A stretch of 62,071 nucleotides of DNA from a beta proteobacterium AAP65 (GCA_001295865.1 LJHW01000032.1:1-62071), one strand, 5' to 3'. Positions 1 to 9,413 are shown, counted from the stretch's first letter. The notes: generated from the sequence alone by a model not told the origin. Program-made: numbers and translations.

Positions 1-48
1 GCGGATCTTTTTCGCAGTCGATGGGCCCCGCGCCCCACCCACCCCACC

Positions 49-1743
49 ATGGCATCCAATGTCTCGCCCGACGCGCTCGCCCTGCAGCGCCTGTACCACT
101 GGGAAACCACAACGCCCGAGCGTGTGGCCTACACGCAGCCCCAGGGCGGCGGCCAGGTGGTCGACTACACCTGGAAGCAGGTGGGTGACCAGGTGCGCCG
201 CATGGCCAGCCACCTGCAGAGCCTGGGCCTGCAGCCCGGCGACAAGGTGGCCATGCTGTCGAAGAACACCGCGCACTGGATCATGAGCGACCTGGCCATC
301 TGGATGGCCGGCTGCATCTCGGTGCCGCTGTACCCCACGCTGGCCGCGGGCACCATCCGCCAGATCCTCGAGCACAGCGGCGCCAAACTGTTGTTCGTGG
401 GCAAGCTCGACGGGTGGGAAGGCATGAAACCCGGCATCCCCGCGGGCCTGCCCTGCATCAGCCTGCCGCTGTGCCCGGCCGATGCCGCCAAGAGCTACCC
501 CACCTGGGAAAGCCTCACGGCCAAGACCTCGGCGCTGCAGGGCCAGCCCGTGCGCGAGGCCACCGACCTGGCCACCATCATGTACACCAGCGGCACCACG
601 GGCGCGCCCAAGGGTGTGATGCACAGCTTCGGCAGCTTTGCGCTGGCGGTGCAGCAGGGCCTGCAGCGCATTCCGCTGCGGCAAGACGGCCGCATGCTGA
701 GCTACCTGCCGTTGTCTCACGTGGTGGAGCGTGCGCTGGTGGAGCACGGCCAGCTCGCCACCGGCATGCATGTGTTCTTCGCCGAGAGCCTGGAGACCTT
801 CACCGCCGACCTGCAGCGCGCGCGCCCCACGGTGTTCTTCAGCGTGCCGCGCCTGTGGGTGAAGTTCCAGCAGGGCGTGCAGGCCAAGATGCCGGCCAAG
901 AAGATGAACCTGCTGCTGAGCCTGCCCATCCTGGGCGGCATCGTGCGCAAGAAGATCCTCTCGGCCCTGGGCCTGCAGGACTGCATCTTCGCCGCCGGCG
1001 GCGCGGCGCCCATGCCGCACGAGCTGCTCAACTGGTACGCGCGCCTGGGCCTGCGCGTGGCCGAGGGCTACGGCATGACCGAGAACCTCGGCGCCAGCCA
1101 CATCACCGATGGCGACCCCGTGGCCTTTGGCACCGTGGGCCGGCCCTACGACGTGGTGCAGTGCCGCATCGCGCCCGAGAACGGCGAGATCCAGGTGCGT
1201 GCCCCGTGGACCATGCTCGGCTACTACCGCGAACCCGAACTCAGCCGCGATGCGATGACACCCGACGGCTGGCTCAAGACCGGCGACAAGGGCGCGGTCG
1301 ACGGCCAGGGCCGGCTGAAGATCACCGGCCGTGTGAAAGACCTCTTCAAGACGAGCAAGGGCAAGTACGTGGCGCCCGCGCCCATCGAGGACAAGCTGGT
1401 GATGCACCCCGCGGTGGAAGCCTGCTGCGTGACGGGCGCCAACCTCGGCCAACCCTTGGCGCTGGCGATGTTGAACCCCGACGGCGCGAAGAAGGCGCAG
1501 AGCGCCGAAGGCCGCGCCGAGCTGGAAAGCACGATGGCGGCGCACATCGACGCCATCAATGCCACGCTCGACCCGCACGAGCAGCTCGACTGCATCGTGC
1601 TGATGGCCGAGGCCTGGACGGTGGACAACGACATCATCACGCCCACCTTCAAGGTCAAGCGCAACCGCATCGAAGACCTCTTCGCGAAGAACTACGACAA
1701 GTGGGTGGGCGCGCGCAAGAAGGTGGTCTGGTACGGGGCCTGA
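49..1743 (+). CDS. AMP-forming long-chain acyl-CoA synthetase
   Basis: Adenylate-forming enzyme that should activate a fatty or related carboxylic acid with ATP and CoA. The 564-residue protein has the family phosphate-binding loop YTSGTTGAPKG near residues 180-190, the A5 motif YGMTEN near 341-346, an aspartate-containing GDKG region and a lysine-rich C-terminus (KVKRN) where the catalytic lysine is expected. Length matches compact long-chain acyl-CoA ligases of the FadD15 type. The ATG at 49 is the first start in the frame; no strong Shine-Dalgarno is visible. The gene is followed by a hairpin terminator. Substrate cannot be read from sequence. Confidence 0.93.
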   Translation: MASNVSPDALALQRLYHWETTTPERVAYTQPQGGGQVVDYTWKQVGDQVRRMASHLQSLGLQPGDKVAMLSKNTAHWIMSDLAIWMAGCISVPLYPTLAAGTIRQILEHSGAKLLFVGKLDGWEGMKPGIPAGLPCISLPLCPADAAKSYPTWESLTAKTSALQGQPVREATDLATIMYTSGTTGAPKGVMHSFGSFALAVQQGLQRIPLRQDGRMLSYLPLSHVVERALVEHGQLATGMHVFFAESLETFTADLQRARPTVFFSVPRLWVKFQQGVQAKMPAKKMNLLLSLPILGGIVRKKILSALGLQDCIFAAGGAAPMPHELLNWYARLGLRVAEGYGMTENLGASHITDGDPVAFGTVGRPYDVVQCRIAPENGEIQVRAPWTMLGYYREPELSRDAMTPDGWLKTGDKGAVDGQGRLKITGRVKDLFKTSKGKYVAPAPIEDKLVMHPAVEACCVTGANLGQPLALAMLNPDGAKKAQSAEGRAELESTMAAHIDAINATLDPHEQLDCIVLMAEAWTVDNDIITPTFKVKRNRIEDLFAKNYDKWVGARKKVVWYGA

Positions 1744-1772
1744 GCGGCCTTGGCGGCGCCAACAGCCAAAAC

Positions 1773-1798
1773 AAACGGGGCCCGCAGGCCCCGTTTTT
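1773..1798. terminator. Bidirectional rho-independent terminator
   Basis: Inverted repeat AACGGGGCC/GGCCCCGTT with a four-base loop, preceded by A-rich and followed by T-rich sequence. It sits 30 bases after the acyl-CoA ligase stop and just before the end of the convergent gene, so it can serve both strands. Confidence 0.8.
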
Positions 1799-1817
1799 CA
1801 TGCGCGGTGCGGCGGCT

Positions 1818-2249
1818 TCAGGGTTGCGAGGCCGCCGAGGCCGGCATCGCGGACGGCTGCGCGTTCGGCACGATGACGCCGGTGGCCAGCGGGATCTCGT
1901 CGCTGACGGTGACGGCCGTCACGTAGTAACGCGTGTCGCCGAAACAGCTGCCGGGCAGGCCCACCTTCTCTTCGTAGTGCAGCGTCACGCGTTTGCCCAT
2001 GGCGCGGGTGACCTGCTGCGCCACCTCGTCGCCCCAGATGGTGAAGAGGAACTTCTCGGGCGTGGTGCCCGGCAGTGAAACGAGGGCCAGTTCACCTTCC
2101 CACGTCTTGCACAGCCAGCCCTTGTTGGAGAGCTTCTGCACCCAGCCGGCGCGGTCGCCGGTGGAGTAGCTCCAGCTCAGCGCGGCCCAGAAGTAGGCGG
2201 CCAAGAGCAGGGCCAGCACGACCAGGGGCAGGACAACACGTTTGAACAT
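1818..2249 (-). CDS. Membrane-anchored hypothetical protein, 143 aa
   Basis: Small protein with one N-terminal hydrophobic segment (about residues 5-25) followed by a soluble domain, so probably inner-membrane anchored and facing the periplasm. Two cysteines (in GWLCKTW and GSCFGD) could form a disulfide. The C-terminus is Pro/Ala/Ser-rich. It is the last gene of a leftward run behind the PotF-like receptor and the ornithine cyclodeaminase-like enzyme. I do not recognise a characterised family and assign no function. Confidence 0.75.
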   Translation of the reverse strand: MFKRVVLPLVVLALLLAAYFWAALSWSYSTGDRAGWVQKLSNKGWLCKTWEGELALVSLPGTTPEKFLFTIWGDEVAQQVTRAMGKRVTLHYEEKVGLPGSCFGDTRYYVTAVTVSDEIPLATGVIVPNAQPSAMPASAASQP

Positions 2250-2294
2250 GGCGGGGGCGCGGCAGCGCGCAGGGCGGGAGATGGGCGCGGATTA

Positions 2295-3233
2295 TCAGCC
2301 GCCAGGTGTGACGGCCGAGGCCAGGGCCAGCTCGGCCGCCGCCAGGTCTTCCTGCGCGCTGCCCACGGCCTTGAAGACCGTGACGTCGCCGCCTTGCTGG
2401 CGGCCGGCGTGCTGGCCGCGGCACAGCTGGGCCAGCGTGGCCTGCAGGCGCGCCGGGTTGAACTGCCCCTCGGCCGCGGCCTGCACCAGATCGCCCGCCT
2501 TGAGCAGCGCTTCTTCGGTGTCGACGAAGACGCGGCTGCGCGTGAAGCAGGCGGCGTCGGCCTCGCGCGTGTCGGGCGCGAAGCTGCCGATCAGATCGAG
2601 GTGCGTGCCCGGCGCCAGCCACGCGCCTTGCACCAGCGCCTGCCGCGCCAGCGTGGCGCAGCTGACGATGCAGGCGCTGCGCACGGCGGCCTCCAGGTCG
2701 GTGCTGGCTTGCGCGTTGAAGCCTTGCTCGCGCAATTGCGCGGCCAGGCGCTCGGCGCCCTCGGGGCGGTGGTTCCAAACCGTCACGCGCTGCAGCTTGG
2801 GGCGCACTTGGCGGTAGGCCTCGGGCAGCAGCGTGGCCACGCGGCCGCTTCCCAGCACCACGAGGTGCTGCACGTCGGCGCGGGCCAGGTAATGCGCCGC
2901 CAGCGCCGAAGCCGCGGCGGTGCGGCGCGCGGTGAGCTCGCTGCCGTCCATCAGCGCCACCGGCACGCCGGTGTTGGCATCGAAGAGCAGGTAGATGGCG
3001 TGAAGCCCCGGCAGGCCCAGGGCCGAGTTGCCGGGGAAGATGTTGATGGTCTTGACGCCGAGGTGGCGCCCTGCCTGCCAGGCTGGCATCAGCAGCACCG
3101 TGCCGGTTTCGCCGATGCGGTGGGTGTGGCGCTGCGGCACCTCGCAGCCGGCGATGAACATCTCGCGCAGCGCCGGCACCAACGCGCCCAGCGGCAGGCG
3201 CTGGGCGAGCGCGGCGGCGTCGAGCTGCAGCAT
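2295..3233 (-). CDS. Ornithine cyclodeaminase / mu-crystallin family protein
   Basis: 312-residue NAD(P)-dependent enzyme of the ornithine cyclodeaminase/mu-crystallin superfamily. The Rossmann motif VLGSGRVA lies in the second half, and the family pattern around ALMDGSELTARRTAAASALAA is present just before it. Members include ornithine cyclodeaminases, ketimine reductases and alanine dehydrogenases, which cannot be separated by eye. It follows the polyamine-type receptor gene by 29 bases in the same direction, so a role in amino acid or diamine metabolism is a reasonable inference. The start ATG at 3233 is the first in frame. Confidence 0.88.
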   Translation of the reverse strand: MLQLDAAALAQRLPLGALVPALREMFIAGCEVPQRHTHRIGETGTVLLMPAWQAGRHLGVKTINIFPGNSALGLPGLHAIYLLFDANTGVPVALMDGSELTARRTAAASALAAHYLARADVQHLVVLGSGRVATLLPEAYRQVRPKLQRVTVWNHRPEGAERLAAQLREQGFNAQASTDLEAAVRSACIVSCATLARQALVQGAWLAPGTHLDLIGSFAPDTREADAACFTRSRVFVDTEEALLKAGDLVQAAAEGQFNPARLQATLAQLCRGQHAGRQQGGDVTVFKAVGSAQEDLAAAELALASAVTPGG

Positions 3234-3262
3234 GGGCCCGGGGTGTTCGCCGCCGCTGCGCC

Positions 3263-4396
3263 TTACTTCGTGTTGGCCTTGAAGTTGGTGAAGGTGCGCG
3301 TCTGCAGGCGGCGGGCGTTGTTGTCCAGCGCCTTGGGCATGGCCATCTTCTTCAGCTCGGCCGCGGGCGGGAAGATCACCGGGTTGGCCGCCAGCTCGGG
3401 CTTCACGAAAGGCTTGCTGGCGCTGTTCGGGTTGCCGTAGAAAACCTGGTTGGTCAGCGCCGCGTGGATCTCCGGCTTCATGATGAAGTTGATGAAGGCG
3501 TGCGCGTTTTTCGGGTGCTTGGCGTCCTTGGGGATGGCCATGGCGTCGAAGAACAGCGTGGCGCCGGCCGGCGGGATCAGCGCCTGGATCTTCTGCCCCG
3601 TCTTGCCCTCGGTGGCGCGGCCGGCGGCGATGTTGAAGTCGCCGGCGTAGCCCAGGCTCACGCAGATCTGGCCCTGGGCCAGGTCGTTGATGGGACCGGG
3701 GCTGCTGATGCGCGTGACGAAGGGGCGTGCGGCCTTCAGCACGGCGGCGGCGGCTTCGTAGTCTTTGGCGTTGCTGCTGTAGCCGTCCTTGCCGGCGTAG
3801 ATCATGGCCACCGGGATCACTTCACTGGCCGAATCGAGCACGTGGATGCCGCAGCTCTTCACCTTGGCCGCGAGTTCGGGCTTGAAGATCAGGTCCAGCG
3901 GGTTGGCCGGCATGGGCGTGGTGCCGAGCGCGGCCTTGACCTTGTCGGCGTTGATGCCGATGGTGACGAAGCTCCACAGCCAGGTCACCAGGTGCTTGTT
4001 GCCAGGATCGCTTTCGCCCAGCTTCTCCAGCAGCGCGGGGTCGAGGTTCTTCCAGTTCGGCAGCAGCGCGCGGTCCAGCGGCAGGAAGAGGCCGGCCTCG
4101 ATCTGGCGCTTGGCGAAGTGCGAGGAGGGCACCACCACGTCATAACCCGTCTTGCCGGCCACCAGGCGGGCGTGCAGGGTTTCGTTGCTGTCGAAGGTGT
4201 CGTAGCGCACCTTGATGCCGGTTTCCTTCTCGAACTTGGCGATGGTGTCCGGGCCGATGTAGTCGGCCCAGTTCAGCACGTTCAGCACCTTGGGCTCGGC
4301 GGCCTGGGCCATGGCGGCCCCGCTGGTGAAGAGGGCTGCGCCGGCCAGGCCGAGCGCAAGCAGGGTGCGGGTGAAGGGGCGGCGGGCGGTGCGCAT
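3263..4396 (-). CDS. Polyamine ABC transporter substrate-binding protein (PotF/PotD type)
   Basis: Periplasmic solute receptor of 377 residues. After a signal peptide (hydrophobic segment ending ...AAMAQAAE) the mature protein begins with LNVLNWADYIGPDTIAKFEKE, the hallmark of PotF/PotD putrescine/spermidine receptors. The longer open frame reaches 4591, but the ATG at 4396 is preferred because a GAGGAG ribosome site lies about 10 bases upstream and the signal peptide starts there. No permease or ATPase gene is adjacent, so the transporter partners must be elsewhere. It leads the cyclodeaminase-like gene, which suggests a shared polyamine/diamine theme. Confidence 0.9.
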   Translation of the reverse strand: MRTARRPFTRTLLALGLAGAALFTSGAAMAQAAEPKVLNVLNWADYIGPDTIAKFEKETGIKVRYDTFDSNETLHARLVAGKTGYDVVVPSSHFAKRQIEAGLFLPLDRALLPNWKNLDPALLEKLGESDPGNKHLVTWLWSFVTIGINADKVKAALGTTPMPANPLDLIFKPELAAKVKSCGIHVLDSASEVIPVAMIYAGKDGYSSNAKDYEAAAAVLKAARPFVTRISSPGPINDLAQGQICVSLGYAGDFNIAAGRATEGKTGQKIQALIPPAGATLFFDAMAIPKDAKHPKNAHAFINFIMKPEIHAALTNQVFYGNPNSASKPFVKPELAANPVIFPPAAELKKMAMPKALDNNARRLQTRTFTNFKANTK

Positions 4397-4517
4397 GGCG
4401 GTGGGCTCCTCGGGGGGATGGCGGGGATGATCGGGTCTGGCGGGCTTCAGGACCCACAGGCCAGGCCCTGAAACGGACGGGGCGGGATTGTGGCCGACCG
4501 GCCGCCTGCCCCCGCCT

Positions 4518-5237
4518 TCACCACGCAATGGCCGTGCCGTCCCAGGCGAAAAAGCCGCCGCTGTCCGTGGGCTGCAGGCCGCCGAGCACACGCAGCAGGT
4601 TGGCGGCGGCCTCGGGCGGCGTGGTGGCTTCAGCGTCGCCGATGATGGGCGCCGACAGGCCCGACTGCACCGTGCCCGGGTGCAGCGCGGCCAGCACCGC
4701 CAGCGGGCGCTTGCGCGCCACCTCGATGCCTGCGGTGTGCAGGAACTGGTTCAGCGCCGCCTTGCTGGCGCGGTAGGCGTACCAGCCGCCCTTGCGGTTG
4801 TCGCCGATGCTGCCCACGCGGGCCGAGAGCACGGCCACCAGCGCGCGTTCTTTCAGCGGCAGCAGCTCGCAGAAGTGCTTGAGCACCAGCGCCGGGCCGA
4901 TGGCGTTGAGCGCCATCGCGCGGGCGAGTGTTTCGGGCTCCAGGTCGGCCAGGCGTTTTTCGGGCGAGCGTGGCCCCAGCTGCAGCACGCCGGTGGCGCA
5001 CACCAGCAGGTGCAAACCGGCCTGGCCTTGCAGCTGTTCGCGCAGGTGCGCGGCGGCGGCGGCGATGCTGCTTTCATCCAGCAGGTCGAGCCCTGGCGTG
5101 CTGCTGCGCGAAAAGGCGTGCACACCGCCGCAGCGCGGGTCGGCCTGCAGCGCCTGCACCAGCGCGCCACCGATGGCGCCCGTGGCGCCGACAACGGCCG
5201 CGCGGTAGCCCTCGGGCAAGGAAGCCAAGCTGTTCAT
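4518..5237 (-). CDS. Short-chain dehydrogenase/reductase family protein
   Basis: 239-residue Rossmann-fold oxidoreductase. The N-terminal nucleotide-binding motif reads GATGAIGG, and the catalytic YxxxK appears as YRASK near residue 160, with an upstream serine (LSARVGS). It resembles the CsgA/C-factor-like SDR group in having a short loop rather than the classic TGxxxGIG. The start overlaps the stop of the upstream MaoC gene by ATGA, indicating translational coupling. The substrate is unknown; pairing with a MaoC hydratase suggests acyl-CoA or related hydroxyacyl chemistry. Confidence 0.88.
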   Translation of the reverse strand: MNSLASLPEGYRAAVVGATGAIGGALVQALQADPRCGGVHAFSRSSTPGLDLLDESSIAAAAAHLREQLQGQAGLHLLVCATGVLQLGPRSPEKRLADLEPETLARAMALNAIGPALVLKHFCELLPLKERALVAVLSARVGSIGDNRKGGWYAYRASKAALNQFLHTAGIEVARKRPLAVLAALHPGTVQSGLSAPIIGDAEATTPPEAAANLLRVLGGLQPTDSGGFFAWDGTAIAW

Positions 5238-5755
5238 CTGGCCGCCGGGGCCGGCAGGTCATGCGGCACCTCGCGCCGCCCGAACATGCCCCAGCCCTCC
5301 ATCGTGAGCACGGGCTGTTCGTGCTGGTTGCGCATCGTCCAGCGGCTTCGCAGCAGGCCGATGTGCGGCTTGCTGTTCATGGGCCGCGCTTCCAGGATCT
5401 CCATGCGCAGCCGCAGCGTGTCGCCCGGGAACACGGGCTTGAGCCAGCGCAGGCTGTCGATGCCGGGGCTGCCCTGGCTGCTGCTGTCGAGCAAATAGCC
5501 GTCGCACATGATGCGCATGGCCATCGCGCAGGTGTGCCAGCCGCTGGCACACAGGCCGCCGAAGACCGAGGCCGCGCCGGCTTCGTCGTCCAGGTGGAAG
5601 GGCTGCGGGTCGAACTGGCTGGCAAAGGCGATGACGGCCTCGCGGCTGACCGGCCGGCCTTCGAAATCCATCACGTGCCCGATGGGGAAGTCTTCCCAGA
5701 AGTAGCGCGGGTTGCGCTTCGGCCGTGGCGCGGGTGGGGGCTGTTCGGCGTTCAT
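5234..5755 (-). CDS. MaoC family dehydratase (hot-dog fold)
   Basis: 173-residue hot-dog-fold protein with the hydratase signature FDPQPFHLDDE, in which the Asp-Pro and His correspond to the catalytic D...H pair of R-specific enoyl-CoA hydratases. The open frame begins earlier (5791), but the ATG at 5755 gives a normal N-terminus (MNAEQPPPAPRPKRNP). Its stop overlaps the start of the SDR gene, so the two are probably one transcript. It is divergent from nnrU with 62 bases between start codons, and the promoters must lie there. Confidence 0.88.
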   Translation of the reverse strand: MNAEQPPPAPRPKRNPRYFWEDFPIGHVMDFEGRPVSREAVIAFASQFDPQPFHLDDEAGAASVFGGLCASGWHTCAMAMRIMCDGYLLDSSSQGSPGIDSLRWLKPVFPGDTLRLRMEILEARPMNSKPHIGLLRSRWTMRNQHEQPVLTMEGWGMFGRREVPHDLPAPAAR

Positions 5756-5817
5756 GGACGGCCAGCATAGCGGCGCCACAATGCGCGCCACCGCGAACCC
5801 CGAACAAGCCCACCGCC

Positions 5818-6414
5818 ATGACGCTGCTGATCCTCGGTCTGATCCTCTTCCTCGGCGCGCACTCGACGCGCATCTTTGCCGAAGGCTGGCGCACGAACTT
5901 CATCGCCCAGCGCGGCGAGATGACGTGGAAGGGCCTGTACACGGTGGTGTCGATAGCCGGCTTCGTGCTGCTGGTGTGGGGCTACGGCCAGGCGCGCCTG
6001 GAGCCCACGGTGCTGTGGGGCTCGCCCACCTGGACGCGCCACGTGGCCGCGCTGCTGACGCTGCCGGCCTTCATCTTCCTGGCCGCGGCCTACGTGCCGG
6101 GCAACGCCATCAAGGCCAAGCTCAAGCACCCGATGGTGCTGGGCGTGAAGGTCTGGGCGCTGTCGCACCTGATCGCCAACAACACGCTGGCCGACCTGCT
6201 GCTCTTCGGCGGCTTCCTGCTCTGGGCGGTGCTGAACTTCCGCGCGGCGCGGGCACGTGACCGCGCCCATGGCACGGTTTACGCGCCGGGCCGCGCCGTG
6301 CCGACCGTCATCGCCGTGGTGGCGGGCCTGGTGGCCTGGGGCGTGTTCGCCTTCTGGGCCCACGGCGTGCTGATCGGCGTGAAGCCTTTCGGCCGCATGG
6401 CCGCCGGCGTCTGA
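5818..6414 (+). CDS. NnrU family integral membrane protein
   Basis: 198-residue, very hydrophobic protein with about five to six membrane segments and the NnrU-type N-terminus LILFLGAHSTRIFAEGWR. The family was named from a gene near nitric oxide/nitrite reductase loci and is required for denitrification in some bacteria; its biochemical role is still unclear, with a relation to the NnrU/isoprenoid-heme membrane group suggested. The ATG at 5818 is chosen because the conserved N-terminus starts there. No other denitrification genes are next to it. Confidence 0.85.
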   Translation: MTLLILGLILFLGAHSTRIFAEGWRTNFIAQRGEMTWKGLYTVVSIAGFVLLVWGYGQARLEPTVLWGSPTWTRHVAALLTLPAFIFLAAAYVPGNAIKAKLKHPMVLGVKVWALSHLIANNTLADLLLFGGFLLWAVLNFRAARARDRAHGTVYAPGRAVPTVIAVVAGLVAWGVFAFWAHGVLIGVKPFGRMAAGV

Positions 6415-6428
6415 ACGGGCCCTGAAAC

Positions 6429-6911
6429 ATGAGCGCTGGGCTTCTCTGGGCGCTGAGCGCCCTGCTCATCGTGGTGGGCGTGGCTGGCACGGTGCTGCCG
6501 GCACTGCCGGGCACGGCCTTCGTGCTGGGCGGCATCGTGCTGGGCGCGTGGATCGACGATTTCACCCGCGTGCCGGTGTGGGTGGTGGTGCTGTGCGCCG
6601 TGCTGGCGGTGCTGGCCTGGGTGCTGGACTACGTGGCCGGGTTGATGGGCGCGCGCCGCGCCGGGGCCAGCAAGCAGGCGCTGATCGGCGCCGCGGTGGG
6701 CACGGTGGTGGGCCTGTTCATGGGCATCGTCGGCGTGCTCTTCATGCCGCTGGTGGGCGCGGCGGTGGGCGAATATCTCGCCCGCAAGAACGAGCGCCAG
6801 GCTCTGCACGTGGGGGTGGCCACCTGGCTGGGCATCATGGCTGGGTTGCTGGCCAAAGTGGTGCTGGCCTTCATGATGATCGGCATCTTCATCGTGGCGC
6901 TGGTGTTCTGA
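6429..6911 (+). CDS. DUF456 family membrane protein
   Basis: 160-residue membrane protein of the DUF456 type: hydrophobic segments separated by glycine-rich turns (VAGTVLPALPGT near the N-terminus, a GAAVGTVVGLFMGIVG stretch in the middle) and a conserved LARKNERQALHVG loop. The glycine-zipper-like pattern is typical of the family. Function is unknown. It follows nnrU by 14 bases and is probably cotranscribed with it. Confidence 0.85.
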   Translation: MSAGLLWALSALLIVVGVAGTVLPALPGTAFVLGGIVLGAWIDDFTRVPVWVVVLCAVLAVLAWVLDYVAGLMGARRAGASKQALIGAAVGTVVGLFMGIVGVLFMPLVGAAVGEYLARKNERQALHVGVATWLGIMAGLLAKVVLAFMMIGIFIVALVF

Positions 6912-6930
6912 GTACCCGTGCGTCGGCGCT

Positions 6931-8073
6931 TCAAACGGGGTGCCGCACCCCGTTCTCCAGCCTGAAGATGCGCGCCGCTTCGGCGCCGCCCTGGCCCACA
7001 GCGGGCAGGCAGACACCGTAGCGGAAGGGGCCTTCTTCGCGCCCCGGGAAATCAAAACGCAAGTCGCGGAACCACGCGCAGCGCTCGCCCGGCAGGTCGG
7101 GCGGGCCGGCCAGCCAGGCCGGTGTCTGCGCAAACCAGCGGAAGAAGCCGAAGGCGGGTGCGTTCCACGCGTCTGCCACCCAGGCCGGCGCCGCCGCGCC
7201 GCCGAACTTCGGCACCTGCTGCCACACGGCCTGCTGCACGGGCAGGTAGGGCGCCGAAAAGCGCTCGATGAAGTGGCTGTCGGCGTCGAGTTGCAGCGCC
7301 TCGGTGCGGCGCGTGTTGACGTGGGCCAGGTGGTAGGTCTGGCCGTCGAAGACCGTCACCGTCCAGTTGAAGGGCGAGGCCGGGCGCGGCATCACCGTCA
7401 CTTCAGCGGTCTGCATGCCCTGGGCGCGCGCGTGGCGCTCGCCCACCTCCAGTGCCTCGTGCTGCCCAACGGTAGCCAGGCCCACCCAGGCCGCCGCGGC
7501 GCCCAGCCCCAACGCGGCCGGCCAGCGCCGGCGCGGGAACACCGCCGCCAGCACCAGGCCCGCCAGCAGCAGGCCGCTGAACATCAGGTCGATGATGAAC
7601 ATCGAGCCCAGGCCGAAACGGCGGTCTGAAAACGGCTGCAGCAGCATGGTGCCGAACTGCGTGATCCAGTCGCCGGCGATGTGGATGGCCAGGCCCGCCA
7701 CGGCGAAGACATACAGACTCTTCCAGCCGCCCGGCTGGCCGCGTGTGGTGCGGAAGGCCAGCGCCATCAACCACGCCAGCATGAAGGCCCACAGCGGCAG
7801 CAGCAGCACCGAGTGCGTGACGCCGCGGTGCTGGGTGAGGTAAGCGATGTCGCCGAACCACTGCGCGACCACGTCCACGTCGGGGAAGGCGCCGGCCACC
7901 AGGCCCACCACCACACCTTGCCAGGGCAAGGGCGCGGCGGCGCCGCCATCCCAGGCGGCGGCAAAGCGGCCGGGGGGCTGCAGGCCGGGCGCAGCGGCCA
8001 GCGGCACCGGCCCGCGGGCGGCGATCAGGCGCGCCACCAGGGCGCCGGAGAGAGCGTGGGTCAAGGTATCCAT
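6931..8073 (-). CDS. Membrane-bound metal-dependent hydrolase (YdjM/YbcI-like)
   Basis: 380-residue protein. The N-terminus MDTLTHALSGALVARL and the motifs FPDVDVV, HRGVTHS and HIAGDW are those of the YdjM/DUF457 membrane-bound metal-dependent hydrolases; the histidines and aspartates are the likely metal ligands. Several membrane helices precede a C-terminal soluble half. The start at 8073 was chosen because the family N-terminus begins there, although the frame stays open a further 1.2 kb upstream over the oppositely oriented gene. YdjM in E. coli is SOS-regulated; no LexA box was recognised here. Confidence 0.88.
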   Translation of the reverse strand: MDTLTHALSGALVARLIAARGPVPLAAAPGLQPPGRFAAAWDGGAAAPLPWQGVVVGLVAGAFPDVDVVAQWFGDIAYLTQHRGVTHSVLLLPLWAFMLAWLMALAFRTTRGQPGGWKSLYVFAVAGLAIHIAGDWITQFGTMLLQPFSDRRFGLGSMFIIDLMFSGLLLAGLVLAAVFPRRRWPAALGLGAAAAWVGLATVGQHEALEVGERHARAQGMQTAEVTVMPRPASPFNWTVTVFDGQTYHLAHVNTRRTEALQLDADSHFIERFSAPYLPVQQAVWQQVPKFGGAAAPAWVADAWNAPAFGFFRWFAQTPAWLAGPPDLPGERCAWFRDLRFDFPGREEGPFRYGVCLPAVGQGGAEAARIFRLENGVRHPV

Positions 8074-8250
8074 GGGCCGCGAGCATGCCGCAGGCGGGCC
8101 GGCCTTTGCTGGCGCGGGCCCGAGCGGGCCGCGCTGGCCCCCTGCCGATAACCCTGTGCGCCCCAGCGTCTTTGCCCCTTGGGGGTGGCGCGCCGGCGCC
8201 GGCTGAACATCATCCGCGGCTCTGCTACCCACCGCCACAGGCAACCCAAA

Positions 8251-9222
8251 ATGTTCAATCGCCGAGACTTCCTCAGCGCCGGCCTCGCCGCGCCCCTGGC
8301 CTATGCCGCTGGCTCTTTCGTGCCGGCCTGGGCGCAGAACGCGGCCAACCTGGGCACGCCCACGTTGCCCAGCCCCGGCTTCCGCCGCACGAAGCTGGGG
8401 GAGATGGAGGTCATCTCGCTGATCGACGGCATCGCGCGCCGCCCGCTGGGTGAAGAGTTCGTCAAGAACGCGCCGCTGGCCGAGGTGAAGGCGCTGCTGG
8501 CCTCGCAAGGCCTGCCCACCGAGCACATCGACATCCCCTTCACGCCCTTCCTGGTGGTGGGCGGCGGCCGCCGCGTGCTGATGGACACCGGCCTGGGCGA
8601 GTTTGGTGGCCCCACCACCGGCAAGCTGCTGGAGAACCTCCGCGCCGCGGGTGTGCAGCCGGGCGACATCGACACCGTGCTCATCACGCACTTCCACGGT
8701 GACCACATCAACGGCTTGCGCAACAAGGCCGGCGCGCTGGTGTTCCCGAACGCGAAGGTGATGGTGCCCGCCGCCGAGTTCAACTTCTGGATGGACGACG
8801 CGAAGATGGCCGCGGCGCCGGAAGGCATGAAGGGCGCCTTCAACAACGTGCGCCGCGTCTTCGCCACCATGCCGGCCAGCACGCTGCAGCGCTTCGAGGC
8901 CGGCACCGAGCTGGCGCCGGGCATCCGCTCGGTGGCGGCCTACGGCCACACACCGGGCCACACGCTCTTCGAGGTGAAGTCGGCCGGCCAGACCTTCATG
9001 TTCGTGGGCGACCTCACCAACGTGCCGGCGCTGTTTGCGCGCAACCCCGACTGGGCCGTGACCTTCGACATGGACGCCGAAGCCGCGCGCAAGGTTCGCC
9101 GCGAGGTGTTTGCGCGCATCGTCAGCAGCAACGCGATGGTGGGCGGCTTCCACTTCCCCTTCCCGGCCTTCGGCCGCATGGCCGCGGCCGGCCAGGGTTA
9201 CGCCTTCCAGCCGATGGTTTGA
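8251..9222 (+). CDS. Tat-exported MBL-fold metallo-hydrolase
   Basis: 323-residue metallo-beta-lactamase-fold protein. The N-terminus MFNRRDFLSAG is a twin-arginine signal (Arg4-Arg5) ending near AWAQN, so the enzyme is exported folded to the periplasm. The metal motif HFHGDH lies at residues 147-152, a later histidine in AYGHTPGH, and an aspartate in FVGDLTN complete the usual binuclear site. It resembles quorum-quenching lactonase-like and related hydrolases of the family, but substrate cannot be deduced. It is divergent from the membrane hydrolase gene; the 177 bases between them must hold both promoters. Confidence 0.9.
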   Translation: MFNRRDFLSAGLAAPLAYAAGSFVPAWAQNAANLGTPTLPSPGFRRTKLGEMEVISLIDGIARRPLGEEFVKNAPLAEVKALLASQGLPTEHIDIPFTPFLVVGGGRRVLMDTGLGEFGGPTTGKLLENLRAAGVQPGDIDTVLITHFHGDHINGLRNKAGALVFPNAKVMVPAAEFNFWMDDAKMAAAPEGMKGAFNNVRRVFATMPASTLQRFEAGTELAPGIRSVAAYGHTPGHTLFEVKSAGQTFMFVGDLTNVPALFARNPDWAVTFDMDAEAARKVRREVFARIVSSNAMVGGFHFPFPAFGRMAAAGQGYAFQPMV

Positions 9223-9413
9223 CCCGACGGCCCCACCCGCGAGCGGGGGGAGGGGCCGCACCCCCGCCCGGGGCCCCGGGCCGGGGGCCCACGCCGCGCC
9301 GACCTCGGGGCGATGGCCGGCAGAGGCCCGGCTGGCGAGCATGGCGCACCGCCCTGAGACAGCGCCGCAGACCGGCAGCGCCCACGCAGCGGCGGCACGA
9401 AAGGCCCGCTGCC
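9223..9413. other. Short GC-rich intergenic region with palindromes
   Basis: No gene seen. The stretch is extremely GC-rich and contains the perfect 16-base palindrome GCCCGGGGCCCCGGGC at 9266-9281. It could form a strong structure at the end of the metallo-hydrolase transcript, but lacks a T-tract. Confidence 0.4.
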